Origin: Bombyx mori
Lineage: Eukaryota; Arthropoda; Insecta; Lepidoptera; Bombycidae
Direction: 5' to 3'
NCBI RefSeq assembly: GCF_030269925.1
Contig: NC_085112.1
Coordinates: 12,897,501-12,961,500, forward strand
DNA: 64,000 nucleotides
Shown: one piece after another, positions 31,919 through 44,628 of the stretch
How the letters are laid out: each line of letters begins with the position of its first letter
Numbering within the stretch: the first letter of the stretch is position 1
The notes under the pieces: generated by a model
Told to the model about the DNA's origin: nothing
What the model saw: only the letters and a program-made list of their open reading frames with translations
Database searches by the model: none
Position numbers and translations under genes: made by a program

Positions 31919-33690
31919 CCCTAGTTTTTTTTGGTTCTGATATCTAATAATAATCGTAATAAGATATTTAATAGTGTTGACTACATGATGATCACGTCTC
32001 AGTCAAGAGTGAAACAATTGACAAGAAGATCTAATAGTAAGTTTTTGGTCAAATTATTAATTAAAAAAATTATCTTGAATCGGTCTAGCAGTCCGCTTAC
32101 GAATCAGTCAAATTGTTCTTAAAGAACATTTCATTTACAGACCTAAGCTGAATTGAAAGAAAATTTTGATTGTCCTTTTCTCGGGAACTATAATAAAATT
32201 AACTGGCACTTTTATGTGAAATGGATTTCTTGTGTCGATAATCCTTAATGCTGAGGGTTGTCGCCTCCCTTAATAATCCTGCTTATCCTCGGCAGCGCGG
32301 ATGGCCTCGTGGACCCAGGTGCTGAGAGTAGAGTGCATCTGTGTGCTTTGTGCGAGTTTTTTAACGTTCTCGATAGCGTAAAAGTTACTTTAAAGGAGAC
32401 TGAAACGATTACATACATTTTTGGGCCCGAATGTAACGTGATGAAACTAATATGAATTAATAGATTCAGATTTATCAGTACCTTGCTGAAAATTATAAAA
32501 GTTTTCTCAATCTGAGAGCCGAGTTAATCAAGATTTAGTAAAAGTTAGGTTATGTTACAATCTCTTGAAAAGAGCTGAATAATAACTTATTTAAGCATAA
32601 GTAAATGTTTATTATATCCATTGGATAATCTTTTAAATGTCATATTATGAATGAATATCAATGATATATATCAGGTATGGAATATGGAATTGCCATCCCA
32701 CAATTCACACAGCGATCCATAATTTCAACAGTATCCAATGCAACAATTTCAAGTCAAACGTGTGAGCGATTTTCGGTTTCCAGTGTAGAAGCAATTGTCG
32801 TACAAGGCTGGCAGAGTTGGAATCCGTAATAATAAAGCAATGATCGTTGAAAATATAAAAACAGCCCGATAGATACACACTCAAAATGCGTCGAAGATAC
32901 AAAACGAGTAGAGCAGAAAAAACCAACAAGCGCCAAAAAATAATTGTATAATCTATGAACAAACGTCATGTCAGCTTACTGTCAAAGCTGTCATCAAAAA
33001 TACAATCGATTTTAATCGATTTGAAATCGATAATCATATTACTTTGTTAAGTATTAATAGAATGCATTTATGTATATAATCGCAATTAAATCCGGCGTAT
33101 ACCGCACTTGTATACAACAAGTATAAATCGCTCATTTAATTACTTTGCATTAATTACCTAGTGCAATGTTTTTCTTTTTACAATCCTGTAATCGATTAAT
33201 TAAATCGATCACACCGTTATACCGACAAAAACTAACTTTCTCATTTTTCTCCGGTCCCAGAAAGAGGATTGAGGTAATTTTTTATATTCTTATATAAAAA
33301 AATATGACAAATTTTTTAGACTACATACCAAGTTATTACATTTTTGGCCCACGATTTTCCGTCTCCTTTTGTCTTATTATTGGGTACTGTTTTACGTACC
33401 AAAAAATAACATTACTAACAATAAAGTTATAACTGAAACCATTGAACTTGTGAACGCATTAAACCTCAAACAAACTGACAAACGGTGGTACAATATACAT
33501 ACATACATTTGTATCTCGGATAAACAAACAACCTCACGATCTATATAATGTTAATTCACGTGGCTGCTACTACCCAACCCATGTTTATGTTGTGAGGTCG
33601 TGTGGTCTCACAATACGCCTAACGACCAATGATGTTTGCTTAGGACAGTTACTTGATGCGAACATTAGCTCGGTGATCGGAAGGTCTTTT
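31919..33690. other. Intergenic, no firm gene
   Basis: A 65-codon plus-strand frame at 32258-32455 has a hydrophobic start (PPLIILLILGSADG) and a later CALC, but begins with TTG; see findings. Otherwise AT-rich with nothing recognised. Confidence 0.4.
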
Positions 33691-33714
33691 CCTCGACTTT
33701 GTCAATCACGACCA

Positions 33715-34012
33715 ACAAATTCTACACTTTGTCTAATGAAATACGTACTCAACAAATGTTCACGATTGACTTCCACGGTGAAGGAATAGCATCGTGTAAT
33801 AAAAATCAAACCCGCAAAATTATAATTTGCGTAATTACTAGTTGTAGGGCCTCTTGTGAGTCCGCATGGGTATGTACCACCACCCCGCCTATTTCTACCG
33901 TGAAGCAGTAATGCGTTTCGGTTTGAAGGGTGGGGCGCCGTTGTATCTATATTTGAGACCTTAGAACTTATATCCCGAGGTGGGTGGCGCATTTTACCTT
34001 GAAGATGTCTAT
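33715..34012 (+). mobile_element. Bm1-type SINE, lacking the tRNA promoter and tail
   Basis: Bm1 from ctaatgaaatacgtactcaa through ggtgaaggaatagcatcgtg and the usual body to gatgtctataaa. Confidence 0.75.
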
Positions 34013-34019
34013 AAAAAAC

Positions 34020-34465
34020 TGAACCTTACTGATGGGTAATGTGACGAAAACATCCAAAAACCCCTTTCATCTTAATGTCCATTAAATTTCACTACACCCG
34101 CCTGAAAACATTGAACAAAAGATTATTTTCTGTTCCATCCTTAAAGGTAAATCCATAAACCGAACTCAACAATGTTTTTGCAGCTGGATCGTTGGGATTT
34201 ATGTATGTGATCGGCCCTTACGTGCTTACCATCCGAAAACATGTAATACGGCTTAAATTTCTAATTTAGAAGCTTCTTTAATCTATACCAGAGCTAGCGG
34301 TGAGAATATGGAAAAAACCAAAATTAACCATTGCTAGCCTGTCAAAAGGTTATTCGGAACTACTTTGATGATTTTTGAAGTAAAAACAACTTTACCCGCG
34401 TTGACCATTTTTGGTAGGAGAAAATATTATGTCTGTCTATATGAAAATCTCTTCAAGATTTCCAC
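34020..34465. other. Intergenic, nothing recognised
   Basis: No gene or known repeat seen. Confidence 0.4.
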
Positions 34466-34467
34466 GT

Positions 34468-34706
34468 TTTTTTTATTGTTTAGATAGGTGGACGAGCTCA
34501 CAGCCCACCTGGTGTTAAGTTGTTACTGAAGGCCATAGACAACTACAAAGTAAATGCGCCACCCACCTTGAGATATAAGTTCTAAGGTCTCAGTATAGTT
34601 ACAACGGCTGCCTCACCCTTCAAATCGAATCGCATTACTGCTTCACGGCAAAAATAGGCAGGGCGGTGGTACGTACCCGTGCGGATTCACAAGAGATCCT
34701 ACCACC
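34468..34706 (-). mobile_element. Bm1-type SINE, head-less
   Basis: Poly-T, ttgtttagataggtggacga and the full inverted body to agagatcctaccaccagttg. Confidence 0.8.
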
Positions 34707-34709
34707 AGT

Positions 34710-35500
34710 TGAAGTCAATTAAGAATAGTTTTATTTTGAGAATATCTATTTGGCGAGTATTTAAATACCTAAAAAGTAAAGAGCCTTTTCTTGTACTTAA
34801 ATAAGTTAGCTTCAGAGCTATACTCACTACAGGGACTGTTGTTTGGTCATTGTAGGATAATTCACCTTAGTTCGGAGCCAGGCGACCATTTTATATTCCT
34901 TAGTATCCCATCTAGTCATAATACCAGACCAAAATTGAACTTCTCAAAAGCAGTAAAAAATAAAACAAAAACTTCGCTGTGAACTTCGAACAAGAACACC
35001 AGGAAAACAATCAAGCTTTTCAATATTCAGCTTATGCTATCAATCATAATGTCAAAAGCTTTACGATAAAGCCACACATTAGTCGGATAAGATTGCGCAT
35101 TTTGATAACAGTGAATATAGCAGATCAATGAAACACTTCAGTGAGACCGGCGGGACGGAACAAATAAACCGGGTATTTTTTTATTAAAAAAATTATGACT
35201 CAAAGATAGAACCTACCGTATCATACAATAGAATAACATAAACTTGAGACATAAGATTTCTACTTCAAGTTTTGAGTAAAATGGCGTAATTCGCATTGCC
35301 TCTAAGAGCTCTGGCGATGACTTAGCCTCAGGGTGTATAGGTTGAAAAGCAGTCGTTGAGACCCGAGATCTATGGCTAATCATGCAATGCAGATGTTCGA
35401 AGTTATCCTCCTCAAACTCCTACTTTTTCGTCCTCTTTAATCTGCCATGAAGCCGTTTCCACAAAAAGGCAAGCCAATTATTTCGAACGCGATGATTTGC
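34710..35500. other. Intergenic, nothing recognised
   Basis: A 63-codon plus-strand frame (34791-34982) has no recognisable feature. Confidence 0.4.
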
Positions 35501-35504
35501 TTTA

Positions 35505-35775
35505 AAGTGGTCTTGGCCTAAAGAATAAGATATTCCATGTACTCAAGCTATGCGATTACACTGGTATTCAAACCCTGGAAGTAGGTGCCAATCTTTAAAG
35601 AAAACACCTACTTTACACGTTTTGATGAACAACTTCACTAATGAAAGTAAGACTTTGTATAATAAAATTCAAATCCACAAATTCTATCTATAAATGTTCC
35701 TAATTGCTAATGATTGATTGTAAGCCCGCACTGGTAGGTACCACCATTCTATCTACATCTATCGGAAAGATTATA
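35505..35775 (+). mobile_element. Decayed Bm1-type SINE with tRNA head
   Basis: Head blocks (tggtcttggcctaaagaata, tggtattcaaaccctggaag), middle (gtataataaaattcaaatcc) and body (gcactggtaggtaccaccat) are in Bm1 order with heavy divergence. Confidence 0.55.
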
Positions 35776-36164
35776 AATGACAATTCCAATTGTTTAAAAA
35801 TAAAAAACCATCAAAGGCAGAAAGAACATTCAACAATCATAATTACATAATTTAGAAAAACATTCACGATGCCACATTAAAATTCAAGTGAAATAATTCA
35901 ACATATTATTCTTAATCCCAACATTCTGAATCTTCAAGTTAATGGAACGAATTTAGACTAAAATAACTAACGAAACTGAAATAGCTCTCAGCGAAAATTA
36001 ACTGTATGTGGCAATGTGGAAAACCGCCTGACACATTTGCGAACATTCTATATAAAGACAACCTATGACCTACTTCAATGATTTCAATTGTAATGTATGT
36101 ATTATTGTGATAGGATTTTAAGGGCCGACGTTCCGTTTGACCGTATACAGAAGAGCGTATATTA

Positions 36165-36175
36165 GGTAATCGAGA
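36165..36175. repeat. Target-site duplication of LINE copy A (left)
   Basis: ggtaatcgaga here and ggttatcgaga at 40445-40455 match at 10 of 11 bases. Confidence 0.65.
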
Positions 36176-37300
36176 CCCCCAGCCCGTGCCACTCCGTCGC
36201 CGCGTCCGGTGGCACAAAATAAAACCCAGACCCCTCCCCCGGTTATCCTTCAGGAGAAGGCAGCTTGGGATCGAGTTTGCCTGGCCCTTAAGGCCAAAAA
36301 TATAAATTTCACGAATGCCCGTAACCTCGCGAACGGCATTCAAATTAAGGTTCAAACACCCGACGACCATAGGGCCCTCTCTTCTTACCTCCGTAAGGAG
36401 CGTATAAGTTTCCATACGTATACGCTCCAGGAGGAGCGCGAACTCCGCGTTGTAATACGCGGAATCCCTAAAGAGTTAGATGTAGAGCTCGTAAAAGCCG
36501 ACCTGTTAGAACAAGGCCTACCAGTGAATTCTGTGCACCGTATGCACACCGGTCGCGGTAGGGAACCATATAATATGGTTCTAGTCGCTCTCCAGCCTAC
36601 CCCCGAGGGTAAGAAAATCTTTAACACACAGACCGTCTGTAGGCTCTCTGGTATCGCTGTCGAAGCCCCCCATAAAAAAGGCACTCCTAGCCAGTGCCAT
36701 AACTGTCAATTGTACGGGCACTCTTCCCGTAACTGTCACGCGCGCCCCCGATGTGTTAAGTGTTTGGGCGATCACGCCACGGCCCTCTGCGCTCGCGACC
36801 AAAAAACCGCGACGGAACCGCCTAGCTGCGTCCTGTGTCGAACACAGGGTCACCCCGCAAATTACCGTGGTTGCCCCCGAGCCCCTAAAATAAATCGCCG
36901 CGTCGCCCGCCAAAACCGCCTCCGAGCTTCCGGCCCAGACATCAAAGCTTCGGCACCCTCTGCGTCGCAGGCTAAGCCAGCGTTCGTTCCGGCGGCGGTG
37001 CCCAGTGTCTCGGCCTGGGCAAAACCGCTGCCGTACACGAACACGGCTACAACTCCCTCCTCCGCGATTCGTCCCGCCCCCGCGACTCGTCCCTCTCCCG
37101 CGACTTGCCCTCCGACCGCGTCCGATAATCTCGCTTTAGCGATCGACTTCTTTCAGTCGATCAACTTTGAGCGCGTTAACGCTTTGGGCGACGCCATTCG
37201 CGCTGCCTCCACTGCACAACACTTTATCGCCGTTGTGCAGGAATACGCCGACGTATACGCGTCATTAAATACGTACGTCCTCCCCTCACTCCGCCGGTAA
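36176..37300 (+). pseudogene. LINE copy A ORF1 (gag-like), N-terminally truncated
   Basis: The frame carries the RNA-binding part of a jockey-clade ORF1 protein: the region that usually precedes the zinc knuckles (PRE_C2HC-like), then three CCHC knuckles (CHNCQLYGHSSRNC, CVKCLGDHATALC, CVLCRTQGHPANYRGC), then an Ala/Pro-rich C-terminus. ORF1 protein coats the LINE RNA. The frame has no ATG near its left end because the native N-terminus was lost at integration. Its stop is followed by TC and then the ORF2 ATG (TAATCAATG). Confidence 0.85.
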
Positions 37301-37303
37301 TCA

Positions 37304-40045
37304 ATGGCGTATATAAGTAGAATAAAGCCCCTATCCGTAACGATAGGATTTTTTAACGCTTACGGTCTCGCAAATCAACGTGATCAGGTTTCTGACTTTT
37401 TGCGTGACCACCAAATTGATATCTTTTTAGTGCAGGAGACCCTACTTAAGCCCGCGCGCCGTGACCCTAAAATCGCGAACTATAACATGGTCAGGAACGA
37501 CAGGCTCTCTGCCCGTGGTGGTGGTACCGTCATTTACTATAGAAGAGCCCTGCATTGCGTCCCGCTCGATCCTCCCGCGCTCGCTAATATCGAAGCATCA
37601 GTGTGCCGAATCTCACTGACGGGACACGCGCCGATCGTTATCGCGTCCGTTTATCTTCCACCGGATAAGATCGTTCTAAGCAGTGATATCGAGGCGCTGC
37701 TCGGTATGGGGAGCTCTGTCATTCTGGCGGGCGACCTAAATTGTAAACACATCAGGTGGAACTCACACACAACAACCCCGAATGGCAGGCGGCTTGACGC
37801 GTTAGTCGATGATCTCGCCTTCGATATCGTCGCTCCGCTAACCCCGACTCACTACCCGCTAAATATCGCGCATCGCCCGGATATACTCGACATAGCGTTA
37901 TTAAAAAACGTAACTCTGCGCTTACAGTCGATCGAAGTAGTTTCAGAGTTAGATTCAGACCACCGTCCCGTCGTTATGAAGCTCGGTCGCGCTCCCGATT
38001 CCGTTCCCGTCACGAGGACTGTGGTGGATTGGCACACGCTGGGCATCAGCCTGGCTGAATCTGATCCACCATCGCTCCCGTTTAACCCGGACTCTATCCC
38101 GTCTCCTCAGGATACCGCTGAAGCCATAGACATCTTAACGTCACACATCACCTCGACATTAGATAGGTCATCGAAACAAGTTGTAGCGGAGGACTTCCTT
38201 CACCGCTTCAAATTGTCCGACGATATTAGGGAACTCCTTAGAGCTAAGAACGCCTCGATACGCGCCTACGACAGGTATCCTACCGCGGAAAATCGTATTC
38301 GAATGCGTGCCCTACAACGCGACGTAAAGTCTCGCATCGCCGAAGTCCGAGATGCCAGATGGTCTGATTTCTTAGAAGGACTCGCGCCCTCCCAAAGGTC
38401 TTACTACCGCTTAGCTCGTACTCTCAAATCGGATACGGTAGTAACTATGCCCCCCCTCGTAGGCCCCTCAGGCCGACTCGCGGCGTTCGATGATGACGAA
38501 AAAGCAGAGCTGCTGGCCGATACATTGCAAACCCAGTGCACGCCCAGCACTCAATCCGTGGACCCTGTTCATGTAGAATTAGTAGACAGTGAGGTAGAAC
38601 GCAGAGCCTCCTTGCCACCATCGGATGCGTTACCACCCGTCACCCCGATAGAAGTTAAAGACTTGATCAAAGACCTACGTCCTCGCAAGGCTCCCGGTTC
38701 CGACTGTATATCTAACCGCGTTATTAAACTTCTACCCGTCCAACTCATCGTGATGTTGGCATCTATTTTCAATGCCGCTATGGCGAACTGTATCTTTCCC
38801 GCGGTGTGGAAAGAAGCGGACGTTATCGGCATACATAAACCCGGTAAACCAAAAAATCATCCGACGAGCTACCGCCCGATTAGCCTCCTCATGTCTCTAG
38901 GCAAACTGTATGAGCGTCTGCTCTACAAACGCCTCAGAGACTTCGTCTCATCCAAGGGCATTCTTATCGATGAACAATTCGGATTCCGTACAAATCACTC
39001 ATGCGTTCAACAGGTGCACCGCCTCACGGAGCACATTCTTGTGGGGCTTAATCGACCAAAACCGTTATACACGGGAGCTCTCTTCTTCGACGTCGCAAAA
39101 GCGTTCGACAAAGTCTGGCACAATGGTTTGATTTTCAAACTATTCAACATGGGCGTGCCGGATAGTCTCGTGCTCATCATACGGGACTTCTTGTCGAACC
39201 GCTCTTTTCGATATCGAGTCGAGGGAACCCGCTCCTCCCCACGACCTCTCACAGCTGGAGTCCCGCAAGGCTCTGTCCTCTCACCCCTCCTATTTAGCTT
39301 ATTCGTCAACGATATTCCCCGGTCGCCGCCGACCCATTTAGCTTTATTCGCCGACGACACGACTGTTTACTATTCTAGTAGAAATAAGTCCCTAATCGCG
39401 AAGAAGCTTCAGAGCGCAGCCCTAGCCCTAGGACAGTGGTTCCGAAAATGGCGCATAGACATCAACCCAGCGAAAAGTACTGCGGTGCTATTTCAGAGGG
39501 GAAGCTCCACACGGATTTCCTCCCGGATTAGGAGGAGGAATCTCACACCCCCGATTACTCTCTTTAGACAACCCATACCCTGGGCCAGGAAGGTCAAGTA
39601 CCTGGGCGTTACCCTGGATGCATCGATGACATTCCGCCCGCATATAAAATCAGTCCGTGACCGTGCCGCGTTTATTTTCGGTAGACTCTACCCCATGATC
39701 TGTAAGCGGAGTAAAATGTCCCTTCGGAACAAGGTGACACTTTACAAAACTTGCATAAGGCCCGTCATGACTTACGCGAGTGTGGTGTTCGCTCACGCGG
39801 CCCGCACACACATAGACACCCTCCAATCCCTACAATCCCGCTTTTGCAGGTTAGCTGTCGGGGCTCCGTGGTTCGTGAGGAACGTTGACCTACACGACGA
39901 CCTGGGCCTCGAATCAATTCGGAAATACATGAAGTCAGCGTCGGAACGATACTTCGATAAGGCTATGCGTCATGATAATCGCCTTATCGTTGCCGCCGCT
40001 GACTACTCCCCGAATCCTGATCATGCAGGAGCCAGTCACCGTTGA
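37304..40045 (+). pseudogene. LINE copy A ORF2 (endonuclease-reverse transcriptase), late nonsense
   Basis: The frame encodes 913 residues: an APE-type endonuclease (N18, E45 in VQET, D144/N146 in GDLNC, SDH at 218-220) and a jockey-clade RT (FFDVAKAFD around 596, AGVPQGSVLSPLLF, FADD at 682-685). Compared with copy B it stops 47 residues early, where CGA became TGA (40043-40045), a CpG-type transition. It also has Cys instead of Gly in the conserved KAPGSDG motif (residue 467). Both changes suggest reduced or no activity. ORF2 presumably relies on reinitiation after the ORF1 stop three bases upstream. Confidence 0.9.
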
Positions 40046-40410
40046 CGCCCTAGACACGTCCTTACGGATCCATCAGATCCAATAACCTTTGCATTAGATG
40101 CCTTCAGCTCTAATACTAGGGGCAGGCTTAGGGACCCCGGTAACCGTACTCGTCGAACTCGACAAAGAGGTCGACGTGCAACCTAACCCATGCATCAGCC
40201 CGCTGAGTTTCTCGCCGGATCTTCTCAGCGGGTCGCGATTCCGATCCGGTAGTAGATTCATTCGCGAAACAATTGCTCTTGAGTTGTTAGGTCTCCTTCG
40301 AGGCGCTCGGGCAGTTGTTAGCAAATCCCACTCCTCTTGGCTGAGCCTTTGCTCGCCCACCTGTCCTGGTGAAACTGGAAAGGCCTTCGGGCCACCAGTA
40401 AACTTCCAAT

Positions 40411-40444
<34 letters not shown>

Positions 40445-40446
<2 letters not shown>

Positions 40447-40455
40447 TTATCGAGA
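40445..40455. repeat. Target-site duplication of LINE copy A (right)
   Basis: See the left duplication at 36165-36175. Confidence 0.65.
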
Positions 40456-41980
40456 AACTTGTTGTTGGGGACCATTTTGAACCTTTGGATCTGCGGGATT
40501 TTTCTTCTTTTTGGCCTTATATCGCATTACTTAGAGTCGGCGCGGAATGTCCTCTTATCATGCTACCTAGGGATTTGGCATGAGCACAAGGCTCACCGAT
40601 GATCACCGTGGCCTAAAACTCGATTTTTCTTGTGGCGTTCATCGGAAATAACAAGTCGAATAAAATTTTAGAATATGTTTGTCTAAACCCTGGTTAGAAT
40701 TTTGTCATCAGCCTATACCAGTCCACTACTGGACATAAGCCTCTCCAACTGCCCGCCACTGAGTAAGATCGTTGACAAAATTTATACTGGAACTAATGGC
40801 CAAAGTAATTAAACTAGGTATTAATTAAATTGTCATCAAATCTTTACATGTACAAATTATAAAGTCAACCAGATGTCTAGAAGTTGTCGAAAATAACGTT
40901 GGAAGATTCTGTTGAATAAATAGATAGATAAAAAAGATGAGTGGTGTCGTGGGACACCGGATAGGAACGAAGTTCCTTATTATAAAAATATTAATTTTAA
41001 ATTCTATTCTATCTATAAGTATAAAGAAAATAAAACTGCAGGTTTTGCAACAACCCACGGTAATTCACTAACGTGCGAACTTATTGTGGTACACTTAATT
41101 CACGGTTGTTTGCATAAGAGTTAGTATATTGCGCAAACGAAAGCTCTGAGATCGTGGTCAATGAATGATAAAAAAATATGTTATTTTTTGTGCATCGTCC
41201 CATAAAGAACTTCGTTCCAAAAATATAGAAGTCGAGTAAAAGTGTATTTAAAGTTTCTTGTATTTCATGGAGACTGCGAAATACCTTCACCAATTGCACG
41301 TGTTTATATGTCAGAAGCTGTTTTGCCCGTTAAAGCACATGTCGATACGGCTTCGCCCTGTTTCAAAATTGGCGATTGATGTTTTCTTTTTCATTCTCGT
41401 AAGGCTCTGTCGGGCCGAAACGATTAAATGGTGTTTATTTTGTAACAAATTAAATACTTAATCCAATTACGCTTACTAAGAAACGGTAACTAGAATTAGT
41501 TAATTAAATTAAACATTGAGCACCTCAATTCTCCTATTTACTAACACCCTGACCACCACTATATATCATGGAATCAAGAGGTATGATTGTTAATAAAATT
41601 TTGTACCCAGAGCCTAGATATACTTGTCTTTGCTTCGCATGTACATATTGTATTTTCTGTATTCAAACACAGTAAAATAAGGCTTTTTTATTTTTGATGC
41701 GCGCTTTAACTTTAACATTAAACCTAACATAACGGGTCAAATGACCCATTTTGAACTTTTGCATTTGAAAAGCACGTATCATCTTATTGCTTTTGCACAT
41801 TTGACTTCATGACTTTTTCTTACCAATTAATCTACCATTATTTTCTTTTGAGTAATATTATACTTGTCATATACCGTTATCTACCTGCTATGATAGAAAT
41901 AGGTACCAGTAAGTAAGTAGTAAGTAAGTAGGTACCAGTAAGTATGATTAGTGTTAAAACTAGTAAAATCCGTTTTCATT
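40456..41980. other. Intergenic with a small LINE-like scrap
   Basis: At about 40705-40770, agcctataccagtccactac and tggacataagcctctccaac recall a common lepidopteran LINE 3' piece. A (GTAA)n-like run lies at about 41911-41943. No gene seen. Confidence 0.4.
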
Positions 41981-41984
41981 TTTG

Positions 41985-42100
41985 TTGCTCAGACGGACAT
42001 GCGGCCTGTCTTGTGTTATGAGGTTACTGAAGGCCATAGACATCGCTACGTGAACGCCGTCGCCCGGCTTGAGATATGAGGTCTCAAATCTCAACAGTTT
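41985..42100 (-). mobile_element. Decayed Bm1-type SINE piece
   Basis: Inverted Bm1 blocks: ttgctcagacggac, aggccatagacatcgctacg, gagatatgaggtctcaa. Confidence 0.45.
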
Positions 42101-42134
42101 TATAGTATTTTCTTCAGTTTTCTTGAGACATAAT

Positions 42135-42370
42135 CAAAACTGACTCGGTGGTGCAATAGCTTGCGCCGAGAGTCGGGGATCTAATTCCCACATCTATCAA
42201 ACATTCGTGTGATGAACAAGTTTGTTTGCTCTTTGTCTGGATGTTCATTAACTATATGTGTATAAATTTAAACGTATGTAGGTATGTACGCCAGTCTCTG
42301 GTACCCATAGCACAGGGAATCCTAAATTGGGGCCGGATAACCGCAAGTATTTGTTCCCAGTTATTAATTA
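42135..42370 (+). mobile_element. Second tRNA-derived SINE family, copy 2
   Basis: Head with ggtggtgcaatagcttgcgc (A-box side) and ggggatctaattccca (B-box side), then tgtgatgaacaagtttgttt, tctctggtacccatagcaca, cctaaattggggccggat and ttgttcccagttattaatta. It matches the inverted copy at 12885-13125. Confidence 0.65.
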
Positions 42371-42537
42371 AAACTACTTTTACGGTTGAATCTCGTGTTT
42401 TTTTACTGTCATTATGTTTTTGCAGAAGTTTTGAATACTTTCCAGTTTGCAAGGTCACGGAAAACGAAACAAGAGTAAACTGTAAAAGTGCTCTTAATAA
42501 TAGTAGTTGTTTGGTAACCCACTCTTTGAAGCCGTGA

Positions 42538-42974
42538 ACTGAAGGATAAGACGTCCGGTGCATTTGTATCTAGCGATGCGCCGGTGTTCAAATTCCTCTG
42601 GCAAGGCACCAATTTTTGTAATGAAGTATGTATGTACTTACCAAATATTCACGATTGGTTACCACGGTGAAGGAAAAACATTGTGTAATAAAAATCAAAC
42701 TCGCAGAATTATAATTTGCATAATTACTGGTGGTAGAATCTCTTGTGAGTCCACACGGGTAGGTATCACCACCCTGCGTATTTCTGTCATAAAGCAGTAA
42801 TGCGTTTCGATTTGAAGGGTGGGGCAGCCGTTGTACTATACTGAGACCTTAGAACTCATATCTCAATGTAGATGGTGGCATTTACGTTGTAGATGTCTAT
42901 GGGATCCGGTAACCACTTAACATCAGGTGGGCCGTGAGCTCGTCCACCCACATATGCAATAAAAGCAAGAAAAA
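42538..42974 (+). mobile_element. Near full-length Bm1-type SINE
   Basis: From the tRNA-like head (gataagacgtccggtgcatt, ccggtgttcaaattcc) through the middle (gtgtaataaaaatcaaactc) and body to the tail gcaataaaagcaagaaaaaa. About 437 bp. Confidence 0.85.
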
Positions 42975-43075
42975 ACTTGAACGTATTACTGTTTTGTGAC
43001 TGTTGTAAACATGATGGTGATACCTACCCATAGGGACCCATAATATGTCCTACAGGTTGTTCAAATCCGCCTTTA

Positions 43076-44560
43076 TCTAATATATAAAATTCTCGTGTCA
43101 CAGTTTTCGTTGCCATACTCCTCCGAAGCGGCTTGACCGATTTTGATGAAATTTTTTGTGCTTATCCGGTATCTATGAGAATCGGCTAACATCTATTTTT
43201 CATCCCCTTAAATGTTAGGGGTAGTCCACCCCTAATTTTGTTTATTTATTTTTTAGACAAAATTTTTAATTTCTATTTTTTTATGATACAGCATACAAAA
43301 ATACATACAACCCTAAATTTTCACCCCTCTACGATCAACCCTTATTTTTTATTTGCTAATCAAAAATTTTAAAATTTTTTGCGAGAATTTTGTTTTTATT
43401 TTGTCATGACGTAGAATAAAAAAATTCATATTACTCTGAAATTTTCATCCCTCTATGATCAACCCCTATTTTTTATTTGTTAATTATAAACTTTAATTTT
43501 TTTGCCATGATTTTCATTTTTATTTTTATTTCGTCATGAATTAAAATAAAAAATCTGATGTTACTCTCAATTTTTCATCCCTCTATGATCAACCGCTATT
43601 TTTTATTTGTTAATTATAAACTTTAATTTTTTTGCCAAGATTTTCATTTTTATTTTTATTTCGTCATGAATTAAAATAAAAAATCTGATGTTACTCTCAA
43701 TTTTCATCCCTCTATGATCAACCGCTATTTTTTATTTGTTAATTATAAACTTTAATTTTTTTGCCAAGATTTTCATTTTTATTTTTATTTCGTCATGAAT
43801 TAAAATAAAAAATCTGATGTTACTCTCAATTTTTCATCCCTCTATGATCAACCGCTATTTTTTATTTGTTAATTATAAACTTTAATTTTTTTGGCAAGTT
43901 TTTTATTTTATTTTGTTATGACTTAAAATAAAAAAAATCATATTACTCTCAATTTTCACTCTTATAATTTCTTTATTAATATTTCTTTTTCTATGCACAG
44001 ATCTGCAATAAGGTTGCAAGATAGCAATAAAATTTTATAATTGTAGTACGATAAATTCTTATTCAGAGTTTATAATTTCAAGTTCCTTTAATTATGATTT
44101 TTTTTAAATTGAATTTGATCTCCCGCCCTCGCCGGTCGACTACTGATCAACTATCAATTGATCAGCTATCCCCGCCAGGTGTCACCACTCATCCAGCAAA
44201 CATCACGTAGTAGGGATGAGGACGAAGCCGGTCTCCTGTCTTACTTACTCACTATACATCATAGATTATACACTTAATATATAATTTGAGAGCTATACAA
44301 TACTATACATTTTTCAGCCATGTTTTTTTGGTTTTATTTGTGTATCAATAGTATGTTCAGTAGGTCTGAGAATCGGCTACTATCTATTTTTCATACCCCT
44401 AAGTGAAAAGGGTTGTCCACCCCAAACATTTATTTTTTATTTTAATTTTTTTGATATTTTTTTTTGTTTATGAAGTATTATGTGGTTAAATGAGGTTTCT
44501 ACAGTAGAATTTCCCTAGAAATCTTATTTAAGGCAACACAACGTTTGCCGGGTCAGCTAG
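43076..44560 (+). mobile_element. Non-autonomous Helitron, family 3, with internal tandem array
   Basis: The 1485-bp element starts TCTAATATATAAAATTCTCG after an A and ends gccgggtcagCTAG before a T, with a ggcaa...ttgcc hairpin just upstream of the end. The interior is almost entirely AT-rich and has no coding frame. It ends 68 bases before the first confirmed exon of the four-transmembrane gene. Confidence 0.75.
43420..43915. repeat. About 130-bp tandem repeat, four units
   Basis: Units start at tgatgttactctcaa (43556, 43686, 43815; spacing 130 and 129) with a more diverged unit before them. Each unit contains ccctctatgatcaacc and cgtcatgaattaaaataaaa. Confidence 0.9.
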
Positions 44561-44628
44561 TTCTAATATAAGTTTTTACTAACATAACCATTTCGTCTCG
44601 ACCTATCACTTCCTATTTTTTTCTTTAG

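Larger units (their letters stand above)
36176..40444 (+). mobile_element. Jockey-type LINE copy A, 5'-truncated
   Basis: Nearly identical to the complete copy at 57575-62736 but begins inside ORF1, at the sequence matching about position 61831 of that copy, and so lacks the 5' UTR and about a third of ORF1. It retains the rest of ORF1, ORF2, the 3' UTR and a 31-base poly-A (40414-40444). The 5' truncation, poly-A and short target duplication are what target-primed reverse transcription leaves. The element is conspicuously CpG- and GC-rich against its AT-rich surroundings. Confidence 0.9.

Noticed and set aside
35939..36415. 158-codon minus-strand frame near LINE copy A
   Set aside because: Half of it is antisense to the LINE and it crosses the integration junction.
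36385..36684. Antisense frames inside the LINE ORF1 and ORF2 regions (also 37852-38046, 39007-39360, 58644-58997, 61872-62291)
   Set aside because: They mirror the GC-rich coding frames of the LINEs on the other strand and recur identically in both copies; they are shadows, not genes.
43420..43915. Regular 130-bp repeats as a CRISPR-like array
   Set aside because: Units are contiguous with no unique spacers, AT-rich, inside a Helitron in a eukaryotic genome.
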